The notes under the pieces are model-generated. The model was not told where the DNA came from, did no database searches, and saw only the letters and a list, made by a program, of their open reading frames with translations. The translations under genes were made by a program, and so were the position numbers. From an uncultured Neisseriaceae bacterium (GTDB lineage Bacteria; Pseudomonadota; Gammaproteobacteria; Burkholderiales; Neisseriaceae): a DNA stretch of 40,408 nucleotides. This document shows, one piece after another, positions 27,484 through 37,935 of the stretch; position 1 is the stretch's first letter, and each line of letters begins with the position of its first letter. The stretch covers positions 1 to 40,408 of the forward strand of contig CAMLPN010000017.1 of NCBI GenBank assembly GCA_946481965.1. Reading direction: 5' to 3'.

Positions 27484-27824
27484 TTGATGCTTATCCAGTA
27501 GATATATTATTTTGACTGATAAGAATTTTCCAATTACACCGTATAGTTCACAACATACGCTGTCATGTTATCAATCCTAATGAATAACATAATTTAGTGT
27601 TTTCAACACATGTTTGCGCAACAAACAATCTACTAGTATGTATAACAAACTTGTTTTTATAAATTCTTCAGCTATCTGCTTATGACTAATTAAACAAATT
27701 TTGATAACAACCATATTGTAAATTATTGATCTTAGGTAATTTTTATTCTTTTTTTGCCACAATCTGATCATTAAGAATTATACTTAATTCGGCTAGGTAA
27801 ATTTTTTTGATACAGGAGTAGCAA
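27484..27824. other. AT-rich non-coding gap
   Basis: No credible gene. A 64-codon minus-strand frame at 27577-27771 lacks a ribosome site and has the Ile/Lys/Leu/Tyr composition of AT-rich noise. The promoter of the VOC gene is presumably here. Confidence 0.5.
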
Positions 27825-28211
27825 ATGCACATAAAAAGACTGGATCATCTGGTATTAACGGTTAAAGACATTCAGGCATCCTGTGCCTTTTATGCCGGAG
27901 TTTTGGGTATGCAAGTTAATACCTTTGCAGATAATCGTACTGCATTACATTTTGGCCAGATGAAAATTAACCTACATCAGCAGAGGCATGAATTTGAACC
28001 CAAAGCCAAGTATCCCACTCCGGGTTCGGCAGATTTATGTTTTATTGTCGAACAATCACTGGATGAAGTAATGGCTATTTTACAGCAACATAATATCCCT
28101 GTAGAACAGCAACCCTCCACCAGAACTGGCGCTTGTGGAAAAATCAATTCCATATATATTCGTGATCCGGATAATAATTTAATTGAACTGGCAAATTACC
28201 CAGATAAATAA
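27825..28211 (+). CDS. VOC-family (glyoxalase/bleomycin-resistance fold) protein
   Basis: Members of this fold bind a divalent metal and act as glyoxalases, dioxygenases or drug-binding proteins. The 128-residue protein has the two beta-alpha-beta-beta-beta modules: IKRLDHLVLTVKDIQASCAF with His8 as first metal ligand, LGMQV and LHFGQMKINLHQ with His51, then DLCFIV, and IRDPDNNLIELANY with Glu121 as last ligand. This is the GLOD5-like or 'VOC family virulence protein' subgroup by appearance. The substrate cannot be told from sequence. CAGGAG precedes the ATG by about seven bases. It stands alone. Confidence 0.85.
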   Translation: MHIKRLDHLVLTVKDIQASCAFYAGVLGMQVNTFADNRTALHFGQMKINLHQQRHEFEPKAKYPTPGSADLCFIVEQSLDEVMAILQQHNIPVEQQPSTRTGACGKINSIYIRDPDNNLIELANYPDK

Positions 28212-28547
28212 CCACTGATTGACATTGATTTCTCGATACCATCGCCACCGGTTACTGCTAATACAATATTAATTGTTAATCGGTATTTGCAAAAAATAGA
28301 TGATCGTCGAAAATAATAGATTTGCATGCAGGGGGAGGTGATTTTTTACCTGCGCAAATTTATCTGCATTACCAAGACGAATTTGTTTTAAGAGAGGGTT
28401 GCATCATTGGCTTATTATTTCTCTGCTTTAATGGCGGATCGAACTTCCTGTTTAGGCTAAAAAATTATATGCCTATTATCTGCCAAAATATTGCTGTGCT
28501 TTTCCCGATCATCTTAATGATAGCCAGAAAAAGCAAAAAATTGATTT
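28212..28547. other. gap between the VOC gene and the small lipoprotein gene
   Basis: No convincing gene. An 80-codon plus-strand frame from 28322 overlaps the end of the lipoprotein gene and has no ribosome site; its ATG lies in a G-rich run (GCAGGGGGAGGTG). I see no terminator with a clear T tract for the VOC gene. Confidence 0.45.
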
Positions 28548-28739
28548 TTACTGAACCTCAATAGTTAAATCTGAACCGGCAGGATCATTGGAACAACGAC
28601 CAGAACTGCCTGCATATGTACCATCTGAACATTTTATAGAATAACCGATACGATGACGATCATGATGGTCATCGCTGGCACAACCTGCTACAGCAAAGAT
28701 GCTGCATAATAATATCCCTACTAGTAAATTTTTTTTCAT
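28548..28739 (-). CDS. small secreted lipoprotein, 63 aa
   Basis: The protein has a short lipoprotein signal (MKKNLLVGILLCSIFAVAGC) with lipobox VAGC, so Cys20 should be lipidated. The mature part is only 44 residues: a His/Asp-rich start (SDDHHDRHR), then YSIKCSDGTYAGSSGRCS with two cysteines that could form a disulphide, and an acidic tail. The residue after Cys20 is Ala, so export to the outer membrane is more likely than inner-membrane retention by the usual rule. AGGGAGGT lies close upstream of the ATG at 28739, a strong ribosome site. Family not recognised. The His-rich tract could bind metal (inference). Confidence 0.8.
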   Translation of the reverse strand: MKKNLLVGILLCSIFAVAGCASDDHHDRHRIGYSIKCSDGTYAGSSGRCSNDPAGSDLTIEVQ

Positions 28740-29160
28740 ATAACCTCCCTGAATAGAATCTGTATTTGTTACGGTTACGAGACTGGTCTCTATTTAACCA
28801 TTTTTATTATAGGGTTTCTGGATTCAAAAAAACAGTTGAATTTATGCTAATAAATTATTGATTAAAATCTTTTAGGTTTAGTTCAAAGCAAAGTTATATT
28901 TATTCAGTCAATAAATTCAATAAGAGTGTCATGGATAAGAAAAATAAGTAATTATTGACCATTTTAATTGATAATTTGCAGAATATTGTTATTTTTATGT
29001 TTTTTATTCAGTTAATAATTTGATAATATTATTTTTTCATTTAATGTGTACATTGGATAACAATTTAAAATATGGCTAACTGAGATTTTAAGCTGAACGT
29101 AGTATATAGACGGCGATGAGAAAAACATATCATCTTCCTCAACGCCTATTGATTATGACT
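28740..29160. other. AT-rich non-coding gap downstream of purB
   Basis: No coding-like frame was found. Near the purB end a weak imperfect stem (GGCG..TGAG with CTCA..CGCC, about 29114-29148) might act in termination but has no T tract. Confidence 0.45.
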
Positions 29161-31155
<1,995 letters not shown>

Positions 31156-31185
31156 AATAAAGGCTGCCAGTTTCTGCTGGCAGCC
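31156..31185 (-). terminator. probable terminator after prfB
   Basis: On the minus strand GGCTGCCAG-CAGAAA-CTGGCAGCC forms a perfect 9-bp GC-rich stem, followed by TTTATT. It starts 15 bases after the prfB stop. The T tract is short but the stem is strong. Confidence 0.75.
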
Positions 31186-31200
31186 TGTGCTCATTGTCAA

Positions 31201-32305
31201 TTAAACACCCTGTTTCAGGCTGGCTTCGATAAAACCATCCAGATCACCATCCATAACTGCTTTGATGTTACCAACCTCATAACCAGTGCGCAAATCCTTG
31301 ATCCGGGAAGAATCAAATACATAGGAGCGAATCTGATGTCCCCAGCCCACATCATCTTTGCTGGCTTCTAGATTCTGCTTTTCTTCATTACGACGTCGCA
31401 TTTCCAGTTCAAACAGTTTCGCTTTGAGCATATTCATGGCTTCTTCACGGTTACGATGCTGAGAACGATCATTCTGACATTGCACCACAATACCCGTTGG
31501 TTCATGGGTAATTCGTACCGCGGAATCAGTTTTATTAATATGCTGACCGCCGGCACCGGAAGCACGATAGGTATCTATTCGTAAATCAGCCGGGTTAATT
31601 TCTACTTCAAAACTATCATCAACTTCAGGATAAACAAATACTGAAGCAAAGGAGGTATGACGTTTATTGTTGGAGTCAAATGGTGAATAACGCACTAAAC
31701 GGTGAATACCGGTTTCCGTACGCAATAAACCATAAGCATATTCACCATCCAGCTTAATCGTGGCACGATTCACGCCGGCAATTTCGCCTTCATCTTCTTC
31801 GAGCACTTCTACTTTAAAGCCTTTACGCTCTGCATAACGGGTATACATACGCAGTAACATGCCGGCCCAATCTTCGGCTTCGGTACCACCTGCACCAGCC
31901 ACGATATCAATAAAACAGTTATTTACATCTGCGGGTTGATTGAACATGCGCTTAAACTCCAACGCCGCCAGTTCTTCCTGCAGGGCACCGATATCTGCTT
32001 CAACAGCCACAAAACTATCTGCATCATTTTCATCTACAGCCATTTCCAGCAACATACGGCTGTCTTCTATACCATTATGTAAATGATCCAGAGTCAGTAC
32101 TATACCTTCCAGTATTTTACGTTCTTTGCCAACTTCCTGCGCCTTTTTCGGGTCATTCCACAACTGGGGATCTTCAGACAATCCGATCACCTCTTCCAGA
32201 CGATCCTTCTTACCAGCGTAGTCAAAGATACCCCCGTAAATCATTATTCCGACTTTGCATATCGTCCAGAATATTATTTAACTGATTAATGCGCTCCGCT
32301 TCCAT
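31201..32305 (-). CDS. prfB: peptide chain release factor 2, with programmed +1 frameshift
   Basis: RF2 releases the peptide at UGA and UAA codons. The first part starts at the ATG at 32305 and reads [20 protein letters not shown], then NDLRGYL, and meets an in-frame UGA at 32222-32224 in CTT-TGA-C. A G-rich, SD-like GGGGG lies just before. A +1 slip reads on as [12 protein letters not shown], giving 367 residues, against 365 in E. coli. The main part has the SPF stop-codon-recognition motif (RYSPFD) and the GGQ catalytic loop ([12 protein letters not shown]). The residue at E. coli position 246 is Ala, as in most bacteria. The slip lets RF2 regulate itself: plentiful RF2 terminates at the UGA. 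Calls beginning after the slip at 32244 miss the true start. Confidence 0.96.
32221..32240 (-). promoter_or_regulatory. prfB +1 frameshift site (recoding signal)
   Basis: Minus strand GGGGGTATCTTTGAC: an internal SD-like G run, the slippery CTT, the in-frame TGA stop and a C after it. This is the classical arrangement in prfB, and the protein continues only if the ribosome skips one base. Confidence 0.95.
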
Positions 32306-32343
32306 ATTATTCTCTTCAGCCCAGATATTTAAAATAGACAGGT

Positions 32344-32393
32344 ATTATAACAGAGTCTTATATAGCAATCAGGCCGCATCCTAGCGACCTGAT
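32344..32393 (-). promoter_or_regulatory. possible prfB -10 box and upstream inverted repeat
   Basis: On the minus strand a consensus TATAAT (32344-32349) lies about 40 bases upstream of the prfB ATG; a clear -35 is missing at the right distance. Just upstream, ATCAGGTCGC (32384-32393) and GCGGCCTGAT (32368-32377) form a stem of six plus three pairs with one mismatch. The stem follows the yhhQ stop, so it may end the queF-yhhQ transcript, although no T tract follows. Confidence 0.35.
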
Positions 32394-32420
32394 AAGTTTT
32401 AAAAGATTAATTTTGCACAG

Positions 32421-33107
32421 TTAGTCCAGATTAAAAGCCCTTTTACCCTGACATGGCGTTTCTTGTTGTGGCAAAGTGGTCAGGCGACGCAGTAAATATT
32501 GCAACACAATGCCATAAGTCGGTAAGAAGAATAACGCGGCAATGGTTATTTTGAATCCATAATCGGTAAGAGAAATTTGCAACCAGTTTGCAGCCATAAA
32601 GGCATCCGGCGAATGGTAAAAGGCCACAGCAAAAAATACTAGCGTATCCACCGCACTGCCAAACACCGCTGAGGCACTAGGCGCCAGCCACCAGCGTTTA
32701 TGACGTCGCAGCCGATTGAAAACCATAATATCCATCAGCTGACCGACCACATAAGCTGCAAAACTGGCCAAAGCGATGCGGGCAACAAACAAATCAAATT
32801 GACCTAATGCTTCCCAGCCCATCCAGTGACCATTCTGCCAGAGCACTGAGATAACATAAGAAAAGAATAAAGAAGGTAGCATAACCCAGAAAATAATTCT
32901 GCGAGCCAGACCGGCTCCAAAAATACGTACAGTTAAATCTGTAGTCAGAAAAATAAACGGAAAGGTAAATGCTCCCCAGGTATTATGCAAACCATATAAT
33001 GTAAATGGAAACTGCACCAAATAATTACTGGTTACAATCACCAGCATGTGCCAAAAGGTTAACCAGCGCAATGCTTTAAGACGCTGCGCAGATGAAAATT
33101 CATACAT
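32421..33107 (-). CDS. yhhQ: queuosine precursor transporter YhhQ (VUT family)
   Basis: YhhQ imports 7-cyano-7-deazaguanine and/or 7-aminomethyl-7-deazaguanine, precursors of the tRNA base queuosine. The 228-residue membrane protein has about six helices, with the family features WGAFTFPFIFLTTDLTVRIF, GQLMDIMVFNRLR and SAVFGSAVDTLVFFAVAF; the Asp residues within the helices are characteristic. It lies 108 bases downstream of queF on the same strand. Through that neighbour it is probably controlled by the preQ1 riboswitch at 33698-33733. I assign it to the queuosine pathway from both family and context. Confidence 0.9.
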   Translation of the reverse strand: MYEFSSAQRLKALRWLTFWHMLVIVTSNYLVQFPFTLYGLHNTWGAFTFPFIFLTTDLTVRIFGAGLARRIIFWVMLPSLFFSYVISVLWQNGHWMGWEALGQFDLFVARIALASFAAYVVGQLMDIMVFNRLRRHKRWWLAPSASAVFGSAVDTLVFFAVAFYHSPDAFMAANWLQISLTDYGFKITIAALFFLPTYGIVLQYLLRRLTTLPQQETPCQGKRAFNLD

Positions 33108-33215
33108 AATTTTATCCTATGAAACGATAACGAGATCATCGTGCTGACTATGCTAAGCTACTCTTGGTCGCTATTGACATTTAGCTCTCTGTAAATCTCG
33201 CTATTAATGTAAAGA

Positions 33216-33686
33216 TTATTTCAACTGAAACTGCAACAAGCGTTGCATAGCCATGTCGGCATAGTGGGTATCTGCCTGTCCATAATTAGCATAGGGATGG
33301 ATGGCTATGCCACCCCGAGGTGTAAACTCACCATAGACCTCAATATATTTAGGTTGCATCAATGCAATTAGGTCTTTCATGATGATATTGACACAATCTT
33401 CATGAAAATCACCATGATTACGAAAACTGAATAAATACAGTTTCAGTGACTTACTCTCAACCATTCTCAGATGGGGCAAATAATTAATGTAAATGGTAGC
33501 GAAATCCGGCTGACCGGTTTTGGGACACAGACTGGTGAATTCAGGACAGATAAATTTTACGAAATAATCGTTATCGGGATGTAGATTATCAAAGGCTTCC
33601 AATAGCTCAGGGGCATAATCACTGCGATAAACAGTATCCTGATTGCCCAACTGGCTGACTGTGCCCAAATTATTCTTAGCACGCAT
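33216..33686 (-). CDS. queF: NADPH-dependent 7-cyano-7-deazaguanine reductase QueF (short type)
   Basis: QueF reduces the nitrile of preQ0 to the amine preQ1. The 156-residue protein is the short unimodular type. Visible are the catalytic Cys54 in [12 protein letters not shown] with Asp61, and the QueF motif [20 protein letters not shown] that binds NADPH. A preQ1-I riboswitch occupies its leader, with AGGAAA, the ribosome site, forming part of the switch's 3' strand. The ATG at 33686 starts ten bases after that site. The transporter gene yhhQ follows. Confidence 0.96.
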   Translation of the reverse strand: MRAKNNLGTVSQLGNQDTVYRSDYAPELLEAFDNLHPDNDYFVKFICPEFTSLCPKTGQPDFATIYINYLPHLRMVESKSLKLYLFSFRNHGDFHEDCVNIIMKDLIALMQPKYIEVYGEFTPRGGIAIHPYANYGQADTHYADMAMQRLLQFQLK

Positions 33687-33697
33687 ATAGTTGATTT

Positions 33698-33733
33698 CCT
33701 AGTTTTTTAATGTGGGAGGTTTGCGAACCACAG
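33698..33733 (-). promoter_or_regulatory. preQ1 class I riboswitch ahead of queF
   Basis: On the minus strand the 36 bases have all preQ1-I elements. The P1 strands TGTGG and CCACA enclose loop TTCGCAAACCT with the ligand-binding C, and the A-rich tail TTAAAAAACTAGG follows. The ACCT of the loop can pair with AGG of the tail to close the pseudoknot, and that AGG belongs to the queF ribosome site AGGAAA. preQ1 should therefore hide the ribosome site and shut translation off. The layout is like the short translational switch of Thermoanaerobacter. Confidence 0.85.
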
Positions 33734-33999
33734 GGACGCAGATTGTACCTGAAAGCCATGCAGATGCAAAATAACCGGTCTCAGACATGGATCTAATTCA
33801 GCAAACAACAATATGGTTATTTTAGCCATAAAATATCAATAAATTATTATTTTTTAATTTTAAATATAATTAAATAGCCTTATTTAATTATTATAGACAA
33901 TAATATTGCTAACAGATAGATTAATTCTTGCTTTTTAAAGGCTTTCACTATAGGCTGATAAGTATATTATCAAAATAAAAGAGTAAAACAGGAATTAAT

Positions 34000-35055
34000 A
34001 TGAATCACGCAGTATCACGTCAAACAGACGACGTCAGAATAAAAGAAATTAAAGAACTGCTGCCACCAATAGCTCATTTATATGAATTACCGATTACCGA
34101 ACGTGCTTCCGAGGTGGTCCATGATACCCGTGAGGACATCGCTCATTTGGTTCATGGTCACGACAAACGTTTACTGGTTATCATTGGTCCCTGCTCTATC
34201 CATGATTCTGCAGCAGCACTGGAGTATGCACAGCGATTAAACGTATTGCGACAAAAGTACAGCAAAGAACTGCTGATCGTCATGCGCGTATACTTTGAAA
34301 AGCCTCGCACAACAGTAGGCTGGAAAGGACTAATTAACGACCCTTATCTGAATGGTTCTTATGACATTAACCATGGGCTGCGTCTGGCGCGTAAATTACT
34401 ACTGGACCTAAATAATATGGGTATGCCGGCTGCAACTGAGTTTCTGGATATGATTACTCCACAGTATTTTGCTGACCTGATTTCTTGGGGTGCTATAGGT
34501 GCGCGTACTACCGAAAGTCAGGTACATCGCGAACTGGCTTCTGGTTTGAGTTGTCCGGTAGGATTTAAAAATGGTACTGATGGTAATCTGAAAATTGCCA
34601 TTGATGCTATTGGTGCCGCCAGCCATCCCCATCACTTTTTGTCCGTAACCAAAGCCGGTCATTCAGCTATTGTACGCACCAGTGGTAATCCGGATTGTCA
34701 TATTATTTTGCGTGGTGGTAAAGAGCCCAATTACAGTCATGAACATGTACAGGCAGCTGTGCAAGAACTGGATAAAAAACAAGTAACACCATATTTGATG
34801 ATTGATTGCAGTCACGCCAATAGCCACAAAGATTATCGTCAGCAAATGACTGTTGCTAAAGATATCGCAGCCCAGATTCAGAATGGTGAACAACATATTA
34901 TGGGGATCATGGTAGAAAGTAATCTGGCTGAAGGCAGACAGGACAAACCAGAAAATTACGGACAAAGTATTACCGATGCCTGTATTGGCTGGGAAGAAAC
35001 AGAAGCATTGCTTGCATTGCTGGCCCAAGCCGCTCAGGTTCGCCAAAATAACTAA
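34000..35055 (+). CDS. aroG: 3-deoxy-7-phosphoheptulonate (DAHP) synthase, class I
   Basis: This enzyme condenses PEP and erythrose 4-phosphate, opening aromatic amino acid synthesis. At 351 residues it has the length of E. coli AroG (350). Seen are the metal/PEP region LLVIIGPCSIHDS with Cys65 (E. coli Cys61), MRVYFEKPRTTVGWKGLIND, ATEFLDMITPQY, GARTTESQVHRELASGLSCP, VGFKNGTDG, and MIDCSHANSHK. The type of feedback inhibition (Phe, Tyr or Trp) cannot be decided by eye. AGGAATTA precedes the ATG. A terminator at 35093-35122 closes it. Confidence 0.95.
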   Translation: MNHAVSRQTDDVRIKEIKELLPPIAHLYELPITERASEVVHDTREDIAHLVHGHDKRLLVIIGPCSIHDSAAALEYAQRLNVLRQKYSKELLIVMRVYFEKPRTTVGWKGLINDPYLNGSYDINHGLRLARKLLLDLNNMGMPAATEFLDMITPQYFADLISWGAIGARTTESQVHRELASGLSCPVGFKNGTDGNLKIAIDAIGAASHPHHFLSVTKAGHSAIVRTSGNPDCHIILRGGKEPNYSHEHVQAAVQELDKKQVTPYLMIDCSHANSHKDYRQQMTVAKDIAAQIQNGEQHIMGIMVESNLAEGRQDKPENYGQSITDACIGWEETEALLALLAQAAQVRQNN

Positions 35056-35092
35056 ACTGTATGATAACGACTACTACAGCTTAACCCGTCAT

Positions 35093-35122
35093 AAAAAACC
35101 AGTGTAATAACACTGGTTTTTT
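35093..35122. terminator. bidirectional terminator between aroG and ftsX
   Basis: AAAAAACCAGTG-TAATAA-CACTGGTTTTTT is a perfect 12-bp inverted repeat with A and T runs on its outer sides, so it can end the plus-strand aroG and the convergent minus-strand ftsEX transcripts. It ends three bases before the ftsX stop. Confidence 0.92.
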
Positions 35123-35124
35123 AT

Positions 35125-36036
35125 TTAACGGAGCGATTTAAAACTAATCAAATGCTGACGTGTAGCCAGCCAGGCACCGGCCATACCCAAGCCATAAACC
35201 AGCAGTAAAATCACCACTATTTCCCGCAGATTAAAAAATCGCCACATCATATTAATGCCGTAGGGTTGCAAAATTGCATTAACCAGTGGTCGGGTTAACT
35301 GATTTAACCAGAAACACAGACCAATACTGATGGCAGCAGCCAGCAAACTCTGCCAGACAGCCAGATATAAAAAAGGACGACGAATAAATGAGGCCGGTGC
35401 ACCCAGTAACTTAGTGATTTCAATTTCTTCGCGGTGGCTCAGAATCTGTAAACGAATGGTATTATACGCCACCAGCATAAACGTTAGACCCAACGTGATA
35501 CCCAGAAACCACAACATCTGATGTATAAATTGATTAATCTGATACAACGTCTGAGTCCACTCTGCATCCATTTTGACACTTTCAACCATGGGTAACTGTG
35601 CCAGTTGAGCCTGTAAGGCATTGAGTTCGGCAGACGTAGTCATTTGTGGCGTCACAGTAAAAGCATCCGGCAGTGGGTTACTTTCCAACATGGAAACGAG
35701 ATCCTGATTTCCCATGCTTTGCTGTAACTCTTCCAGCCCCTGCTGCTTACTCACAAAAACAACTTTATCCAGCTGTTTATTATTTTGCAGTGCTGTACGC
35801 ACAGATTCATTATCCGCTGCGCTGGCATTTACCTGCATATACAGAGTCATGGTGGGTACTTCATTCATCTGTCCCAAAACCTGCTGTCCGCTTTGAATAC
35901 CAAGATACAATGCCAGAGGCAAAGTCATCGCAATAGCCAGCATCAACAGAATCAGCAAAGTCGCAATTGGTTGCTGTATCAGCTGACGCAAAGCTTTGCC
36001 GGCAGCTTCACAATGCAAAGATAGCAACTGCTTCAT
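35125..36036 (-). CDS. ftsX: cell division protein FtsX (permease-like)
   Basis: FtsX is the membrane part of the FtsEX complex, which links the division ring to peptidoglycan hydrolases. The 303-residue protein has four membrane helices: one at about 22-46 followed by a large periplasmic loop (about 47-165), then three more. Conserved pieces are SHREEIEITKLLGAPASFIRRPF in the cytoplasmic loop (given here in part as EIEITKLLGAP) and the final MAGAWLATRQHL. It overlaps ftsE by four bases (ATGA), so the two are translationally coupled. Confidence 0.94.
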   Translation of the reverse strand: MKQLLSLHCEAAGKALRQLIQQPIATLLILLMLAIAMTLPLALYLGIQSGQQVLGQMNEVPTMTLYMQVNASAADNESVRTALQNNKQLDKVVFVSKQQGLEELQQSMGNQDLVSMLESNPLPDAFTVTPQMTTSAELNALQAQLAQLPMVESVKMDAEWTQTLYQINQFIHQMLWFLGITLGLTFMLVAYNTIRLQILSHREEIEITKLLGAPASFIRRPFLYLAVWQSLLAAAISIGLCFWLNQLTRPLVNAILQPYGINMMWRFFNLREIVVILLLVYGLGMAGAWLATRQHLISFKSLR

Positions 36037-36686
36037 GCGTATAACCTTCCTTCCTGTAAGCGGATAATACGATGACCATAATCAGCCATCAAAGATTCAT
36101 CATGAGCCGCTACCATAACGGTTGTTCCGGCTTCATGAAAAGTCTTGAATAATTCCATAATATCCAGAGCGTAAGCTCGATCAAGATTAGCAGAAGGTTC
36201 ATCGGCAATCAGCAGACTAGGCTGATGCACAACTGCACGGGCAATACATAAACGTTGCTGCTCGCCGCCAGACAACGTAATTGGTTTAGCCAATTCACGG
36301 CCACTCAATCCCACTTTTTCCAGCGCGATCAGCGCCCGCTGTTGCGCCTGCTTTTTGTCATAACCAATAATACGCAACGGTAACATAACGTTTTGCAAAA
36401 CATTGCGATCAAACAATAATTTATGATCCTGAAATACAATACCGATATGCTGGCGCAGAAATCCGAGCTGATTGTCATTTAACTGCCCCAGATCATGCTT
36501 ATTAAGCCAGACTTTACCCTTAGTCGGTTTAGTAATACCACTAATTAGCTTAAGAATTGTTGACTTGCCAGCTCCCGAATGACCAGCAATAAAAATCATT
36601 TCTCCTTTACTGATCGAAAAACTAAGATTTTTCAATGCAGTAAACCCACCGGGATAGGTTTTAGAAACCTGCTCAAAACGAATCAT
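36033..36686 (-). CDS. ftsE: cell division ATP-binding protein FtsE
   Basis: FtsE is the ATPase of FtsEX. The 217-residue ABC protein has Walker A GHSGAGKST (35-43), the Q-loop IGIVFQDHKLL, signature LSGGEQQRLCIARA, Walker B LLIADEPSANLD and the switch His in VMVAAHDESL. FtsE is among the shorter ABC ATPases, and this length is exact for the family. It begins the ftsE-ftsX pair and diverges from grxC. Confidence 0.96.
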   Translation of the reverse strand: MIRFEQVSKTYPGGFTALKNLSFSISKGEMIFIAGHSGAGKSTILKLISGITKPTKGKVWLNKHDLGQLNDNQLGFLRQHIGIVFQDHKLLFDRNVLQNVMLPLRIIGYDKKQAQQRALIALEKVGLSGRELAKPITLSGGEQQRLCIARAVVHQPSLLIADEPSANLDRAYALDIMELFKTFHEAGTTVMVAAHDESLMADYGHRIIRLQEGRLYA

Positions 36687-36827
36687 CTGTTTGAGTCCGC
36701 TTGTTAGAATAGGCCTTAATTATACCTTAGCTTAACGCAGATGAAAGTACAGATCTACAGCAGTAACTGTACACAATATGCTACTATATCCCTATCTATA
36801 ACTGTCGGCACACATAAGGAGAATCTT

Positions 36828-37085
36828 ATGCCAATCATTACCATGTACACGACTGGTGTTTGCCCCTACTGCCAGATGGCCAAAGCCCTGCTCAAGCAAA
36901 AGGGCATTACTGAAATTAATGAAATTCGCATTGATACCGATCCACAAATACGGGATCAGATGATGCAGCGAACCGGTCGGCGCACCGTACCACAAATCTA
37001 TATCGGAGAAACACATGTGGGTGGGTTTGATGATTTGAATGCATTAAATCAAGCAGGTAAATTAGACCCTTTACTGAAAGCTTAA
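36828..37085 (+). CDS. grxC: glutaredoxin (GrxC type, dithiol)
   Basis: Glutaredoxin reduces disulphides and glutathionylated proteins with glutathione. The 85-residue protein starts MPIITMYTTGVCPYCQMAKA with the dithiol active site Cys12-Pro-Tyr-Cys15. The GSH-binding TVPQIYIGETHVGGFDDL contains the conserved cis-Pro and GG-D residues. The ATG at 36828 has AAGGAG eight bases upstream; an open frame upstream to 36741 lacks conservation and a ribosome site. secB follows on the same strand after 74 bases, an arrangement seen in many proteobacteria. Confidence 0.94.
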   Translation: MPIITMYTTGVCPYCQMAKALLKQKGITEINEIRIDTDPQIRDQMMQRTGRRTVPQIYIGETHVGGFDDLNALNQAGKLDPLLKA

Positions 37086-37159
37086 CCTTAGTTTACTGTG
37101 GTATACTGCCACAATATAAGACATTACTATAAAGTAACACCATTTATGGAAAGAAAATA

Positions 37160-37639
37160 ATGAGCGACAAAGAAACAACAAACGAACAGACTCCAGCCCA
37201 ACCGGTATTCAGCATTGAAAAAATCTATCTTAAGGATATGTCCTTAGAAGCCCCGCATGTACCACAGATTTTTCTGGAAAGCGGTGAGCCACAGATAGAT
37301 GTGCGTGTGGCCACGACTGCAGAAGAAATTGAAAAAGAATTTTTCAATGTTACCGTTAGCGTAACCGTTACCGCTAAACTAACTGATGACAAAGTGTTAT
37401 TTCTGAATGAAGTTTCTCAATGTGGTATTTTCCGCATTGCTAACGTTTCAAAAGAAGACACCGAAATATTACTGGCAGTAGCAGCACCAAATATCCTGTT
37501 CCCGTATGCTCGCGAACTAGTAGCTAACTCCACCATGCGTTCTGGCTTCCCTCCGGTAATGTTGTCTCCGATCAACTTCGAAGCAATTTACCATGCGGAG
37601 CTGGCCAAAGCGAAAACAGAAGATGCGAATAACGCGTAA
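37160..37639 (+). CDS. secB: protein-export chaperone SecB
   Basis: SecB keeps preproteins unfolded and passes them to SecA. The 159-residue acidic protein begins after a short disordered start with FSIEKIYLKDMSLEAPHVPQ, the family hallmark. Further conserved parts are VTVSVTVTAKL, FLNEVSQCGIF and NILFPYARELVANSTMRSGF followed by PPVMLSPINF. The ATG at 37160 has GGAAAG upstream. It may share its message with grxC, though a TATACT box at about 37102 could also serve it alone. A strong terminator follows. Confidence 0.95.
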   Translation: MSDKETTNEQTPAQPVFSIEKIYLKDMSLEAPHVPQIFLESGEPQIDVRVATTAEEIEKEFFNVTVSVTVTAKLTDDKVLFLNEVSQCGIFRIANVSKEDTEILLAVAAPNILFPYARELVANSTMRSGFPPVMLSPINFEAIYHAELAKAKTEDANNA

Positions 37640-37658
37640 TCGATCACTGCAATAAATT

Positions 37659-37708
37659 AAGCTGCTTTATCTCAGACTATGTATAAATAAAGATAAAGCA
37701 GCTTTTTT
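37659..37708 (+). terminator. intrinsic terminator after secB
   Basis: AAGCTGCTTTATCT (37659-37672) pairs exactly with AGATAAAGCAGCTT (37691-37704), followed by six T. The loop is 18 bases. It begins 19 bases after the secB stop. Confidence 0.88.
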
Positions 37709-37794
37709 GCGTCATTGCCTTAATAAATCCATCACAACTGTATATTTATTCTGGCAAATACTGATAATTCATTCAATAAGATAAGAACATCAAT

Positions 37795-37872
37795 TTACTG
37801 GTCTTTCGCGATTACTTTAAGAGCAAATTCACCCGTAACATACTTGTATTTAATCCCATGTTTTCCATTCAG
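37795..37872 (-). pseudogene. short decayed coding tail, unknown
   Basis: A 25-codon stop-free run reads LNGKHGIKYKYVTGEFALKV and then IAKDQ, ending at a stop at 37795-37797. It looks like the C-terminus of a soluble protein. Stops close it off upstream and there is no start codon or ribosome site. It lies downstream of the MFS gene on the same strand. Short length makes this uncertain. Confidence 0.22.
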
Positions 37873-37935
37873 TTAATATCTCAATCCCGTCAAAACAGAC
37901 TAAAAACAGAATTTTTTCTCACTAATAGCCACATG

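Noticed and set aside
27577-27771. 64-codon minus-strand frame downstream of hisD
   Set aside because: Ile/Lys/Leu/Tyr-rich noise, no ribosome site, and no protein-like pattern.
28322-28564. 80-codon plus-strand frame
   Set aside because: It overlaps the better supported lipoprotein gene on the other strand and has no ribosome site at its ATG.
37085-37140. GTGG-TATACTG-CCAC stem between grxC and secB as a terminator
   Set aside because: The stem is only five base pairs and has no T tract; the TATACT inside it is more likely a promoter -10 box for secB.
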